From contig URIT01000021.1 of NCBI GenBank assembly GCA_900547945.1, positions 1 through 34,047 of the forward strand: a stretch of 34,047 nucleotides of DNA, given 5' to 3'. Positions 8,740 through 16,101 of this stretch are shown here, in pieces. The notes below the pieces were generated by a model that saw only the letters and a list, made by a program, of their open reading frames with translations, was not told the DNA's origin and searched no databases. Source of the stretch: an uncultured bacterium. Lineage in GTDB: Bacteria > Verrucomicrobiota > Kiritimatiellia > RFP12 > UBA1067. Numbering within the stretch: position 1 is the first letter of the stretch; each line of letters begins with the position of its first letter. Both the position numbers and the translations under genes were made by a program.

Positions 8740-9681
8740 ATGTCAAGATTCTCGAAACTGACCATAATCTGCACCGGTCTCCTGGTCGGTTGCCTGTCCG
8801 GCTGCCGCTCAAGCGACCATCCGGCACCTCAGGAGGTACGGGTTGGCACCTACAACATCCGCCTGGGAACGGGCGACAGGGGCACGCCCAACGCCTGGGA
8901 GGCGCGTAGGCAGGATCTTGTCGCGTTCATCCGAAAGCTCGACCTTGATGCGTTCGGGCTTCAGGAGGTACGCCCGGAACAGGCGGCCTACCTGCGCGAA
9001 CAGTTGCCGGAATATGCTTTCGTGGGCGAACACCGCGGGGCCGACCGGAAGTCCGACGAAGCCTCGCCCGTCTTCTATCGGAAAGACCGCTTCGAGGCCC
9101 TGAAGAGCGGCACGTTCTGGCTGTCGGAGACGCCGGACGTTCCCGGACGCAAGGGCTGGGGTGCGGCGTGCCCGCGCGTCTGCTCCTGGATGTGGCTGAA
9201 GGACCGTAGGTCGGGGCGCACCTTCTGCTTCGCCAACACGCACACGGACCACGTCTCCGCCCTCGCCCGCAAGGAGGGCATGCTGCTCATCATCCAGCGG
9301 ATGAAGGCGTTCGGCGGCGGCGCCCCCATCGTGTTCACGGGCGACCACAACTGCCGCGAGAACGAGGAACCCGCCCAGGCCGTGTCGAAAATCCTCTCCA
9401 ACGCCCTCTTCGTGACCGAGACGCCTCCAATCGGACCGTGGCGCACCTTCACCGGCTGGAACTACCGCGCGAACGAAGTTTCGTCCGCAGAGGCACTGAA
9501 GCTTCCCGTCGCGATGCGGAACGCCCGCACGGGTTCGCCGGACTGCGGTCCCCGCATCGACTACATCTACGTCACTCCGGGCGTGCGGGTGAAGGACTAC
9601 GCCACACATGCGGACACGCGCCCCGGTACGACGCTCTACCCCTCCGACCACTTCCCGGTCACGGCGACGATCGAACTCTGA
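8740..9681 (+). CDS. Endonuclease/exonuclease/phosphatase-fold lipoprotein
   Basis: 313 residues. The N-terminus is a lipoprotein signal with lipobox LSGC (Cys22), so the protein is probably anchored to a membrane and faces outward. The catalytic fold is complete: VGTYNIRLG (residues about 35-43), the metal-binding GLQEV (E76), SPVFYRKDRFE, ANTHTDH, FTGDHNC and the C-terminal YPSDHFPV with the catalytic Asp-His pair. Family members cleave phosphodiester or phosphate-ester bonds (DNA, phospholipids, inositol phosphates); the substrate cannot be chosen from sequence. AAAGGA lies about 9 bases before ATG 8740. A bidirectional terminator follows, then the left end of the integrated element. Confidence 0.9.
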   Translation: MSRFSKLTIICTGLLVGCLSGCRSSDHPAPQEVRVGTYNIRLGTGDRGTPNAWEARRQDLVAFIRKLDLDAFGLQEVRPEQAAYLREQLPEYAFVGEHRGADRKSDEASPVFYRKDRFEALKSGTFWLSETPDVPGRKGWGAACPRVCSWMWLKDRRSGRTFCFANTHTDHVSALARKEGMLLIIQRMKAFGGGAPIVFTGDHNCRENEEPAQAVSKILSNALFVTETPPIGPWRTFTGWNYRANEVSSAEALKLPVAMRNARTGSPDCGPRIDYIYVTPGVRVKDYATHADTRPGTTLYPSDHFPVTATIEL

Positions 9682-9708
9682 TTCTCACACGAAATCCCAG
9701 AAACGCAA

Positions 9709-9735
9709 AACCCACCGCATCACCAGCGGTGGGTT
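9709..9735. terminator. Bidirectional terminator, originally serving tRNA-Val
   Basis: Ten-bp perfect stem AACCCACCGC / GCGGTGGGTT with a 7-nt loop. It can end the lipoprotein transcript rightward. On the minus strand it is followed by a TTTTGCGTTTC run, and it sits directly beyond the displaced tRNA 3' fragment, so before integration it was probably the terminator of tRNA-Val. Confidence 0.8.
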
Positions 9736-9739
9736 CTTT

Positions 9740-9788
9740 AATGGTGGGCTATAGTAGATTCGAACTACTGACCTCTTCCATGTCAAGG
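9740..9788 (-). repeat. attL: displaced 3' fragment of tRNA-Val(GAC)
   Basis: 49 bp identical to 28974-29022, covering the tRNA from the anticodon loop to the CCA end, read on the minus strand. The match stops exactly where the sequence after AAGG differs (G at 9789, A at 29023). Confidence 0.93.
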
Positions 9789-9836
9789 GATTGTCCGAAC
9801 CGTATGAAATAAGGCTGCGGCCTGCTTTTCGACCTT

Positions 9837-9852
9837 GTTGTCCGTACTTTTG
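9837..9852 (+). promoter_or_regulatory. Candidate integrase arm-type site near attL
   Basis: GTCCGTACTTTTGTTC (about 9839-9854) is matched at 14 of 16 positions by GTTCGTACTTTTGTCC near the right end (28819-28834). A second shared word, GGACACGAAG, occurs at about 9914 and 28871. Similar sequences close to both ends and nowhere else noticed suggest arm-type integrase or excisionase binding sites. Confidence 0.4.
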
Positions 9853-9925
9853 TTCTTTTTGACCATTGACTTTGTGGCACTTCGTGAACCGAACGGTCAC
9901 AAACTCACACGAAGGACACGAAGTC

Positions 9926-11563
9926 ATGGGAATAAGAATAATCCCGTACCGCGACGGCTACCGGCCCTACTGGTATGCCGACTACAAGGAGAACGGAAAA
10001 GTGCGGCGAATCCGCCTAACGGAGAGGATCATGGGGGTGCCACCCCCTAGTCTCTCCATAAAGGATGAAGGGAGCACCTTATACGAAAAAAGCAAGGCTC
10101 GCGCCCAAGCCGAGTTCGAGGCATTCGCGAATGAGCGGAAGCGGAAAGGAACTTCCGAACGGCTTATGGAAGAATTGATTGCCTCCAAGACCGGCATGAA
10201 AGTAAGCTATCCCAAGCTAAAGGACCTAGGGAAGCTCTGGAATGGGCTGCCGAGGGATAAACCCTTGAGCGAAGGCCGTATCGCCAACAATCTTCATGTG
10301 GCGGCCGAGTTCGCCGGCTACTGCAAATGCGAATACATCTACGAGGTGACGGAAAAGGATGTAAAGGGATTCCTTGACTGGCTGAAGTCTCAAGGTCTGG
10401 CTTGGACGACCATCAAGAGCAAGATGTCCTTCCTGTCCGGTGCCTTCGGCAAGTTTTACCGAGGAGAGGTGAATCCGTTTACCCTGGTCATCAAGAGAAA
10501 TACAGACGCTAGCGCTAAGACCATTCACCGATGCCCGCTCACAAACGAGCAGATAGAGGCTCTTCGGGATGCCGCTCGGAGCGACGACCTGCTCTACCCG
10601 CTCGTCGAGTGCGGTCTGGCCACAGGGGCGCGGCTCGTGGACATCGTACACATGCGGAAGGAGAACATCGACTTCAAAGAGGGGTTTGTGAGCTATGTAG
10701 CGCAAAAGACCGGAACCATGTGCGACATCCCGCTCTTTGACGAGTTCCGAAATGTATGTGAATGCATCGTCACCGCCTCCGATCCGTCCGAGCCATATCT
10801 TTTCCCCGAAGCGGCACATTTATACGACACAAACCGGACGGGCCTTTGCAACCGGGGCAAAAGGCTATTCGCCAAGGCGCTTTTCAAGGACATCGGCGCA
10901 TCCTCAAAGGAAACCGCCATCGTAGATGGCAAACCACAAGAGCCGCTATCCGCCGTGGAGGTCTATGCCCTCATCGACAAACAAGGCTACAAGCCGCCGA
11001 AGGGAGATAGGATGAAGTCGGTGTATGACATGTACATTGTCCAAGGGAAGTCCTACCGGCAAATCGAAAAGGAACTTGGTATCCCCCGTTCCTCCATTAC
11101 CGACTACCTGAAAGCGATGGAGAAGCTAACCGGGGACACCCTCATTCGTTTCGATGCCAAGCACGGACACATAATAGACAAAATAGAAATGACGAAAAAG
11201 CACCGCGATGGAGTCAAGCGGGCTGTCTCCATATACGGCTGGTCTAGCCTCCGCTCTACATTCTGCCGCCTCGCCATCGAACGGGGGGTTGACGAGAAGA
11301 TGATAATGCGGGCCGCCGGGCATAGCAACTTCAAGACCACAATGACCTACTACGACAACCCGACCCGTGCCCACCAACGAGAGGCAATGAAAGCAAAAAT
11401 GGCGGCAACGGCAATCGGGCATTCCGCCACCTCTCTTGCGACCACCATCATGGACATGGTAAGTAGGATGTCAAGAGACCAACAAGCGCTATTGGCCGGG
11501 AAACTTAATTCCTTTCTTGAGAACGGCACCGACAACTTGAAGCAACTTACCGTTTCCGCATAA
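9926..11563 (+). CDS. Tyrosine recombinase (integrase) with an inserted helix-turn-helix
   Basis: 545 residues from ATG 9926 (GAAGGA about 9 bases upstream; a TTG at 9866 would add 20 residues). Order: N-terminal arm/beta segment GYRPYWYADYKENGK; core-binding domain about 100-200; catalytic domain with Arg236 (ATGAR), Lys261 (AQKTG), Arg443 (SSLRS), His466 (AAGHSNF) and nucleophile Tyr475 (TMTYYD). The usual His of the HxxR box is Ser440. Between the Lys and the SxxR box, roughly 110 extra residues include an HTH-like segment (about 366-400, SYRQIEKELGIPRSSITDYL). The enzyme should insert and excise the element at tRNA-Val. It lies next to attL and converges on the excisionase-like gene. Confidence 0.9.
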   Translation: MGIRIIPYRDGYRPYWYADYKENGKVRRIRLTERIMGVPPPSLSIKDEGSTLYEKSKARAQAEFEAFANERKRKGTSERLMEELIASKTGMKVSYPKLKDLGKLWNGLPRDKPLSEGRIANNLHVAAEFAGYCKCEYIYEVTEKDVKGFLDWLKSQGLAWTTIKSKMSFLSGAFGKFYRGEVNPFTLVIKRNTDASAKTIHRCPLTNEQIEALRDAARSDDLLYPLVECGLATGARLVDIVHMRKENIDFKEGFVSYVAQKTGTMCDIPLFDEFRNVCECIVTASDPSEPYLFPEAAHLYDTNRTGLCNRGKRLFAKALFKDIGASSKETAIVDGKPQEPLSAVEVYALIDKQGYKPPKGDRMKSVYDMYIVQGKSYRQIEKELGIPRSSITDYLKAMEKLTGDTLIRFDAKHGHIIDKIEMTKKHRDGVKRAVSIYGWSSLRSTFCRLAIERGVDEKMIMRAAGHSNFKTTMTYYDNPTRAHQREAMKAKMAATAIGHSATSLATTIMDMVSRMSRDQQALLAGKLNSFLENGTDNLKQLTVSA

Positions 11564-11583
11564 TAAGAAACGGCTTGCTACCG

Positions 11584-11952
11584 CTATGCCGCCCCCGTGG
11601 ACAAGGCCTTGTGACGGCGATATTCTTCACGGCGGGCGGCATTCCTTTCTGCACGACGGGCGAGAACTTCCGCCGACGGCTCGCGGCGCCCGCTCGCCAA
11701 CTCGTAGAGAGATTCCTCTCTTACCAATCGCCGTCCTGTCGCCGTAACGACATCGAGAAGCCCGTCGGCTATGGCCCGTCTCACCTTTGGATAGCTCCAT
11801 CCAAGGAATCCGCGCGCCTCGGCGATGCTCACCAACCTCGTATGTCCCGCTTTCGCTTGCGGGAGGTCTTTTCCCTCAAGGATTTCATCAATTCTCGCTA
11901 ATGTTTCGGGAGTTGCTTTTAGCAACATTTCCATTCGTGTCTGAAGTTCCAT
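11584..11952 (-). CDS. Excisionase-like small DNA-binding protein
   Basis: 122 residues. The centre, VSIAEARGFLGWSYPKVRRA followed by IADGLLDVVTATGRRLVREE, has the helix-turn-helix plus wing layout of MerR/AlpA/Xis-type excisionases, and the C-terminus is very basic (RRAERNAARREEYRRHKA). Such proteins bend DNA at attachment sites and steer recombination toward excision. The start at 11952 has AAGGA 6 bases upstream. It ends 20 bases from the stop of the convergent integrase gene. Assignment rests on fold pattern and position rather than a firm family match; it could instead be a transcription regulator of the element. Confidence 0.6.
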   Translation of the reverse strand: MELQTRMEMLLKATPETLARIDEILEGKDLPQAKAGHTRLVSIAEARGFLGWSYPKVRRAIADGLLDVVTATGRRLVREESLYELASGRREPSAEVLARRAERNAARREEYRRHKALSTGAA

Positions 11953-12161
11953 AGATGTTCCTTGTACGTTTGTGACAAGTAATGCCCCAAGGTTAAATCA
12001 AGTGATACGGCGCAAATGTACACGACCTGTCAACGCTCGTTCCCCTCCGAGCAATCCATGTTTAAGATGAGTGCTAGATACACTTTCATTTAATTACCCC
12101 AATGCGAGGCGGACGGAAATTGGATTTCCCCATAAAATAAGGGTTTTCTTTTTACACCCCA

Positions 12162-12191
12162 TTGAAAGCCTCCTTGGAGGTATGAGATAAT
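12162..12191 (+). promoter_or_regulatory. Promoter of the winged-helix gene with palindromic operator
   Basis: TTGAAA (12162-12167), an 18-bp spacer and GATAAT (12186-12191). The spacer contains the palindrome CCTCC-TT-GGAGG (12169-12180), well placed for a repressor, possibly the downstream protein itself. The rest of the 11953-12207 gap shows no gene. Confidence 0.55.
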
Positions 12192-12240
12192 AATCAACGT
12201 TCTCGCAATGAACAGGAACAACTCACAAATGGAGATAGGA

Positions 12241-12906
12241 ATGAAAACATACCTACAAGGACAGGGTGGGGACGCCCGTCAGATCAATTATCGAACGCAC
12301 ACCAACATAGAGTTGGAAATTGGCGATTTGCCGAGCCATCCAACCCCGGATGTTCAAAGTTTCCTAAGACGACAGTGGGCTTGCAATCTTTCTCGAATCA
12401 GCGAGGAGGCGTGGCTGCCTTCGCAACACTTCTTTGCCGCCGCCATGGCGAAACATCATGTGCCGGAGGCCGAACAAAACCTGCTCCGCTCCGTCATGAT
12501 CTATACTAAGCATTCCGATTACCTGCCTGTTGGGGCACCGGAAATCACCGCCAGAACCGTTGCAAAAATCGGTGAAGAAATTCAGGCCCCCCCTTGGTGC
12601 GAAAAGAGCGGGGACGCCTATCGGCGTCTTTGGCTAGCAACATTGCTCATGGGGGCAAACGGACATCCGTTTGCCTTCGCAACCGCACGGATGGCCGCTG
12701 CGTTCGATCTCGCAAGCAAAAACACCGTCACACGGTTTCTCAATGTTGCGAAAAGGCAAGGACATATCAAAGTTTTACGCGAGGGTATCGCACGGCCAAT
12801 TGGCGGTAAGGCGGCGTTGTACAAACTCTCCAACGAGGATGATTACAATAAATGGCAACTCATACCCAATGTAGAGGCTGTACCATGGCTTTCTGCTAGA
12901 TCGTGA
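12241..12906 (+). CDS. Winged-helix protein, possible replication initiator
   Basis: About 221 residues from ATG 12241, which has GGAG 6 bases upstream; an earlier in-frame ATG at 12208 lacks a ribosome-binding site. I do not recognise the family. The C-terminal third (ATARMAAAFDLASKNTVTRF, then NVAKRQGHIKVLREG and an IGGKAALYKL wing) looks like a winged helix. Its stop codon lies inside the first of four direct repeats, followed by an AT-rich stretch. A DNA-binding protein encoded directly beside an iteron-like array is the usual layout of iteron plasmid replication, so an initiator role is inferred. A regulator binding the repeats is the alternative. Confidence 0.6.
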   Translation: MKTYLQGQGGDARQINYRTHTNIELEIGDLPSHPTPDVQSFLRRQWACNLSRISEEAWLPSQHFFAAAMAKHHVPEAEQNLLRSVMIYTKHSDYLPVGAPEITARTVAKIGEEIQAPPWCEKSGDAYRRLWLATLLMGANGHPFAFATARMAAAFDLASKNTVTRFLNVAKRQGHIKVLREGIARPIGGKAALYKLSNEDDYNKWQLIPNVEAVPWLSARS

Positions 12907-12974
12907 CCAAATCCAGGCATGCCGTGACCAAATCAGGTTGCATCGTGACCAAATCAAAGCCTCATCGTGACCAA
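12902..12974 (+). repeat. Iteron-like array: four direct repeats CGTGACCAAATC
   Basis: Copies start at 12902, 12923, 12944 and 12966, a 21, 21 and 22 bp period (two helical turns). The first three are identical over 12 bases; the fourth matches 9 (CGTGACCAA). The repeats lie on one face of the helix and lead into AT-rich DNA (12975-13020). Confidence 0.85.
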
Positions 12975-13020
12975 GATTACTGATATTACAGTAGAATATT
13001 ATTAAGACTCTTCTCTTAAG
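12975..13020. other. AT-rich stretch beside the repeats, possible unwinding element
   Basis: GATATTACAGTAGAATATTA and adjoining sequence form the most AT-rich run in this part of the element. It is next to the repeat array, as in plasmid origins. Confidence 0.4.
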
Positions 13021-13047
13021 GGGGGTCTGGGGAAGATTCTCTTAATT

Positions 13048-13120
13048 GGGTGCCGTCGGCAAACAGCGCGTTGCTTGCTGCCGGCCTAAAGGCCTTTCAC
13101 CGACGACACCCTCTTTTTGC
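13048..13120 (+). terminator. Large branched hairpin followed by T-tract
   Basis: Outer stem GGGTG-c-CGTCGG (13048-13059) pairs with CCGACG-a-CACCC (13100-13111) with one internal mismatch. The 40-nt interior holds GGCC-TAAA-GGCC and a CAGC/GCTG pairing. TCTTTTTG follows, so termination of the winged-helix transcript is plausible. The branched shape and position after the repeats also fit a single-strand replication origin. Confidence 0.55.
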
Positions 13121-13422
13121 ACCGAGCCCATTCCAAAAGCATTAGAAATCACTAGCATCAATTCTTGACTGGTCAAATACTAGGGCAGGCCGTCTTGCAA
13201 TCTTTCGGACGGTAAATCTGCCGACCTTTTCGCGGAGGGCGTGTAGCCTTGTTTTTGAGCGGATATTGAAGAGGTAGGGATTGGGAAGGTTTCATAGCGG
13301 GCAAGTACACGTGCCCGTAGCGTTTCGACAGAATCAAGCCTATCTGCCGCAATGTCCGCAATGCCACGAACTGCTTTGGAAATCAATTCCTCGTCTTGTC
13401 CATTTAGATGCCCTTCTGAGCA
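13121..13422. other. Region without a supportable gene
   Basis: On the minus strand the frame of the toxin stays open past its TGA down to 13180 (ISKAVRGIADIAADRLDSVE), and looks protein-like, but it has no good start codon. It may be a remnant of an older gene. A small palindrome TTGACTGGTCAA is at about 13164. Nothing else is evident. Confidence 0.35.
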
Positions 13423-13680
13423 TCATTCGTAATGTCCAGCACAGAAGAAGATGATAAGTTCTTCGTTCTCGATCTTGAAAACGAGGCGGTTGGCTTTGTC
13501 GATATGCACACTCCACCAACCCGTAAGATCGCCTTTGAACGGTTCCGGTTGGCCAATGCAACTATAGCCGTTTCGGTCAATGCTCTGAAGAAGGGCGTTG
13601 ATGCGTTTTGCCATTCTGGCGTTAATCGGAATGATTTCGCTGAACTGTTCCCAAGCCCTGTCGTACCAGACTTTCTTCAT
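13423..13680 (-). CDS. yoeB: YoeB-type mRNA interferase toxin
   Basis: 85 residues. The protein begins MKKVWYDRAWEQF and ends QPEPFKGDLTGWWSVHIDKA, NRLVFKIENEELIIFFCAGHYE. The conserved pieces are the PEPFKGxLxGWWS turn, the HIDKxNRLVF core and the C-terminal GHYE, which carries the catalytic His-Tyr of the YoeB/Txe branch of the RelE fold. The family cleaves mRNA on the ribosome near start codons. Its ATG overlaps the TGA of the antitoxin reading frame (ATGA), so translation is coupled. All expected catalytic residues (Glu, Arg, His, Tyr) appear present. Confidence 0.92.
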   Translation of the reverse strand: MKKVWYDRAWEQFSEIIPINARMAKRINALLQSIDRNGYSCIGQPEPFKGDLTGWWSVHIDKANRLVFKIENEELIIFFCAGHYE

Positions 13681-14011
13681 GCAGACAACCTTCGCCGAAC
13701 AGGTCTTCTTTGGGCGGAGTGTTTTTTCTGCCGCTTATTCGTCTTCCCCGCTTGGGCGATAAGTCTCTCCACCTCTTCGTCGGTATGCTCATGAAAGTTC
13801 TTTCTTCCATTTTCCCAATCGCGCTTGGCCTGAAGAAGTTTTCGTGACAGGCGGCGTTCTTGGCGCTTACCTTGAACGGGATGCACTGCTCGTTGATGGA
13901 CTGCTTGATGAACACCATGATCGCGGAGGTCATGGTGAGGCCCATCTGGCCGAAGAGTTCTTTAGCCTGCCGCTTGGTTTCGTCGTCGATTCTGAAGTTT
14001 ACTTGAGCCAT
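13677..14011 (-). pseudogene. RelB/DinJ-type antitoxin, one-base frameshift
   Basis: From ATG 14011 (AAGGAG upstream) the frame gives the ribbon-helix-helix start MAQVNFRIDDETKRQAKELF and GLTMTSAIMVFIKQSINE, typical of DinJ/RelB. After CHEN the frame leaves the expected path; with one more A in the A4 run (13839-13842) it continues as KLLQAKRDWENGRKNFHEH to a TGA overlapping the toxin ATG. That overlap strongly suggests this is the original frame. As sequenced, the protein would keep its DNA-binding half but have a different toxin-binding tail running on to 13622. Pairing of a DinJ-like antitoxin with a YoeB-like toxin is known in other genomes. A sequencing error is the simplest explanation, because an active toxin without antidote would be harmful. 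Confidence 0.75.
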
Positions 14012-14037
14012 GATGCAGTTTCTCCTTCGCGGCGGGA

Positions 14038-14082
14038 TTTGTATCAAACATCTGATAGCACTGTCAATGAAATGCTATACAG
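14038..14082 (-). promoter_or_regulatory. Toxin-antitoxin promoter and operator
   Basis: On the minus strand TTGACA (14067-14062), 18 bp, and TACAAA (14043-14038), the -10 preceded by TGA. An imperfect palindrome CTG-ATAGCA ... TGCTAT-a-CAG (14052-14082) overlaps the -35 and fits autoregulation by the antitoxin. Confidence 0.55.
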
Positions 14083-14184
14083 TTCCAGATGACAAGGTGC
14101 GGCTTTCTGGCTCATGGCGATGTGCCGCAAAGAAATGTTCGAACAGGGGAAATCGGCGACTTCCCCTCACGGCGGGCGGGTTTA

Positions 14185-14193
14185 TGCTATAAT
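14185..14193 (+). promoter_or_regulatory. Extended -10 promoter for the first structured RNA and hsd operon
   Basis: ATGCTATAAT is a perfect TATAAT (14188-14193) with an extended TGC. No clear -35 is present. A 7-bp inverted repeat AGGGGAA/TTCCCCT (14145-14167) lies just upstream and could be an operator. Confidence 0.65.
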
Positions 14194-14196
14194 GGA

Positions 14197-14381
14197 GTCG
14201 TTGGCTGCGACCGCAAGGCCGCAACGACCAAACTTCGGGAAGGAGGCGGGGGAGAAATCCCGCTTAGAAACCGGGGTGGGTAGCCGTCTATACGAAATAC
14301 TGGTCATATTTCAAAAAAACACAAACGGCACATGGGTAGTAATGTCCCCACATGGGGTGTGCTATGCCCTGTGCATTTGTG
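14197..14381 (+). ncRNA. Structured RNA 1 upstream of hsdM
   Basis: Begins at the expected transcription start. Hairpin A: GTCGTTG (14197-14203) with CAACGAC (14222-14228), tipped by CC-GCAA-GG, a GNRA tetraloop. Hairpin B: GCGGG-GGAGAAAT-CCCGC (14246-14263), whose loop is identical to that of RNA 2 near 25571. Further down, CACAAA-CG-GCACA-TGGG (14320-14336) pairs with the 14367-14381 segment around CCCC-ACAT-GGGG. No open frame is convincing in 14200-14490. It could be a stand-alone RNA or a long leader of the hsd operon. Confidence 0.55.
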
Positions 14382-14490
14382 TTGGCCAGACCAGGGCTTC
14401 GTATAGGTGCATGGGAAACAGGTACACCCCGCCATTTCTGTGCATGGAATCCCCCTGCGGCTGTCAAGTGGGACAGACTTTGATAGCACA

Positions 14491-16101
14491 ATGGCGAAGA
14501 GCGAGACAGCGGCGAATGTGCAGGCGGAGAAGCCGGCACTTCGCAACGAGCGGGCGGAAGTCCACAAGGCTATCTGGAAGATTGCCGACGACCTGCGTGG
14601 CAAGGTGACGGGCTGGAACTTCATGATCTATGTCCTCGGCACCATCTTCTACCGATTCATATCCGAGAAGATCGAGAACCACATGAACGGCTACCAGCGG
14701 AAGGCGGGGCGGACTGATTTCGTCTATGGCGACCTTCCCGATGAAAAGGCCGACCGTGCGAGGAAGACAATCACGGATATGCTCGGCTACTACATCCCGC
14801 CCTCGCGACTCTTCCGCAATGTCCGCGAGAAGGAGCGGGACAATCCCGACCTCAACATCTTTCTTGGCGATGCCCTCGCCGCGATCGAGGAGTCCGCGAA
14901 GGGAACGGAGACTGAGCGGGACTTCAAGGGGCTGTTCGCTGGCTTGGACTTTAACAATTCGCAAATCCTCGGCGACACGGTTCCGGAGCGGAACAAGTAC
15001 ATCGTCAAGATTCTCGACGGCATTGCGAGCATGGATTTGGGAGGATTCAGCGAACATTCGATAGATGTGTTTGGCGACGCATACGAATTCCTCATGACGA
15101 TGTATGCCTCCAATGCGGGGAAGTCTGGCGGCGAGTTCTTCACCCCGCAGCAGGTCTCCAAGTTGCTTGCCCTTATCGCGACGAGGGGGAAGAAGAAGAT
15201 TGCCAATGTCTATGACCCCGCTTGCGGTTCGGGCTCACTCCTCATGCAAGTCGCAAAGGTAATCGGCAAGGACAATGTGACGGACGGCTTCTATGGACAG
15301 GAGACGGAGCCGACCACACACCGCCTCTGCCGCATGAACCTCTTTCTCCACGGCATATCCCCGCATAAGTTCGACATTCATAAGGGCGATACACTTCTTG
15401 CACCAAGCGAGTTCCAAAAAAGCCGCAAGCCGTTCGAGGTTGCCGTTTCGAATCCTCCGTACGGAACCAAATGAGACGGAGATTCTAATCCGCTCCTCGT
15501 GAGCGATGAGCGGTTTGCGCCTGCTGGGGCACTTGCACCAAAGAAGGCTGCTGATTATGCTTTTATCATGCATGTCCTGTCTTGGCTCGCTCCCAACGGC
15601 ACGGCGGCGATAGTGTGTTTCCCCGGCATCTTCTATCGCGGCGGAGCAGAGCAGCGGATTAGGAAGTATCTCGTTGATAATAATTATGTTGATGCCGTAA
15701 TAGACCTTGCTTCCAACCTCTTCTTTGGAAATTCAATAGCCGTCACGATATTTGTTCTTCGTAAAAACAAGACGAATGACAACACTGTCCTTTTTGTAAA
15801 CGGAAAAGATCAGTGCATAAAGACTGGCAAGAATAAGAACTTGTTGACAGAAGAAAATATAGGTAATTTGTTTAGGTTGTATTGTGACCGAAAAGATGTG
15901 CCGTATCGGGCGAAGGTCGTACCGTGTGATACAATCGCGGCAAATGAATACAACCTTTCCGTGCCTACCTATGTCGAGGCCGAGCCGCCGCCACCTCCGA
16001 AACCGATAGAAGAATTAAATGCGGAAATTGATGGCATGGTTGAACGACAGAATGCAGCTCGTGCGAAAATCAAAGAATTAATTATGGAGATTTCGTCATG
16101 A
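14491..16101 (+). pseudogene. hsdM: Type I restriction-modification methyltransferase subunit, in-frame UGA
   Basis: N6-adenine methyltransferase subunit of a type I R-M complex. From ATG 14491: N-terminal HsdM domain (residues 20-150), SAM-binding DPACGSGSLL (242-251) and catalytic NPPY (321-324). Codon 328 is TGA (15472-15474) where family members have Trp in a PPY..KWDGD context. The same frame then continues DGDSNPLLVSDERFAPAGA to the true end at 16101, which overlaps hsdS by 4 bases (ATGA). A single TGG-to-TGA change therefore splits an otherwise complete 536-residue gene. TGA is an ordinary stop in neighbouring genes, so recoding is unlikely. Because type I nuclease activity needs the M subunits, loss of M should silence restriction as well. 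Confidence 0.9.

Noticed and set aside
12902..12974. Repeats as a CRISPR array
   Set aside because: Units are 12 bp with 9-10 bp between them, far shorter than CRISPR repeats and spacers; no cas genes.
13048..13111. Integron attC site
   Set aside because: Lacks the R/L-box arrangement with GTT core and no integron integrase is present; the tyrosine integrase here is the phage/element type.
13180..13386. Possible gene after the toxin
   Set aside because: Protein-like residues but only a TTG start without ribosome-binding site; kept as a possible remnant.
15472..15474. Selenocysteine or UGA-Trp recoding in hsdM
   Set aside because: No selenocysteine-type structure is evident after the codon, Trp is the family residue, UGA ends many neighbouring genes, and an RF2 gene is present.
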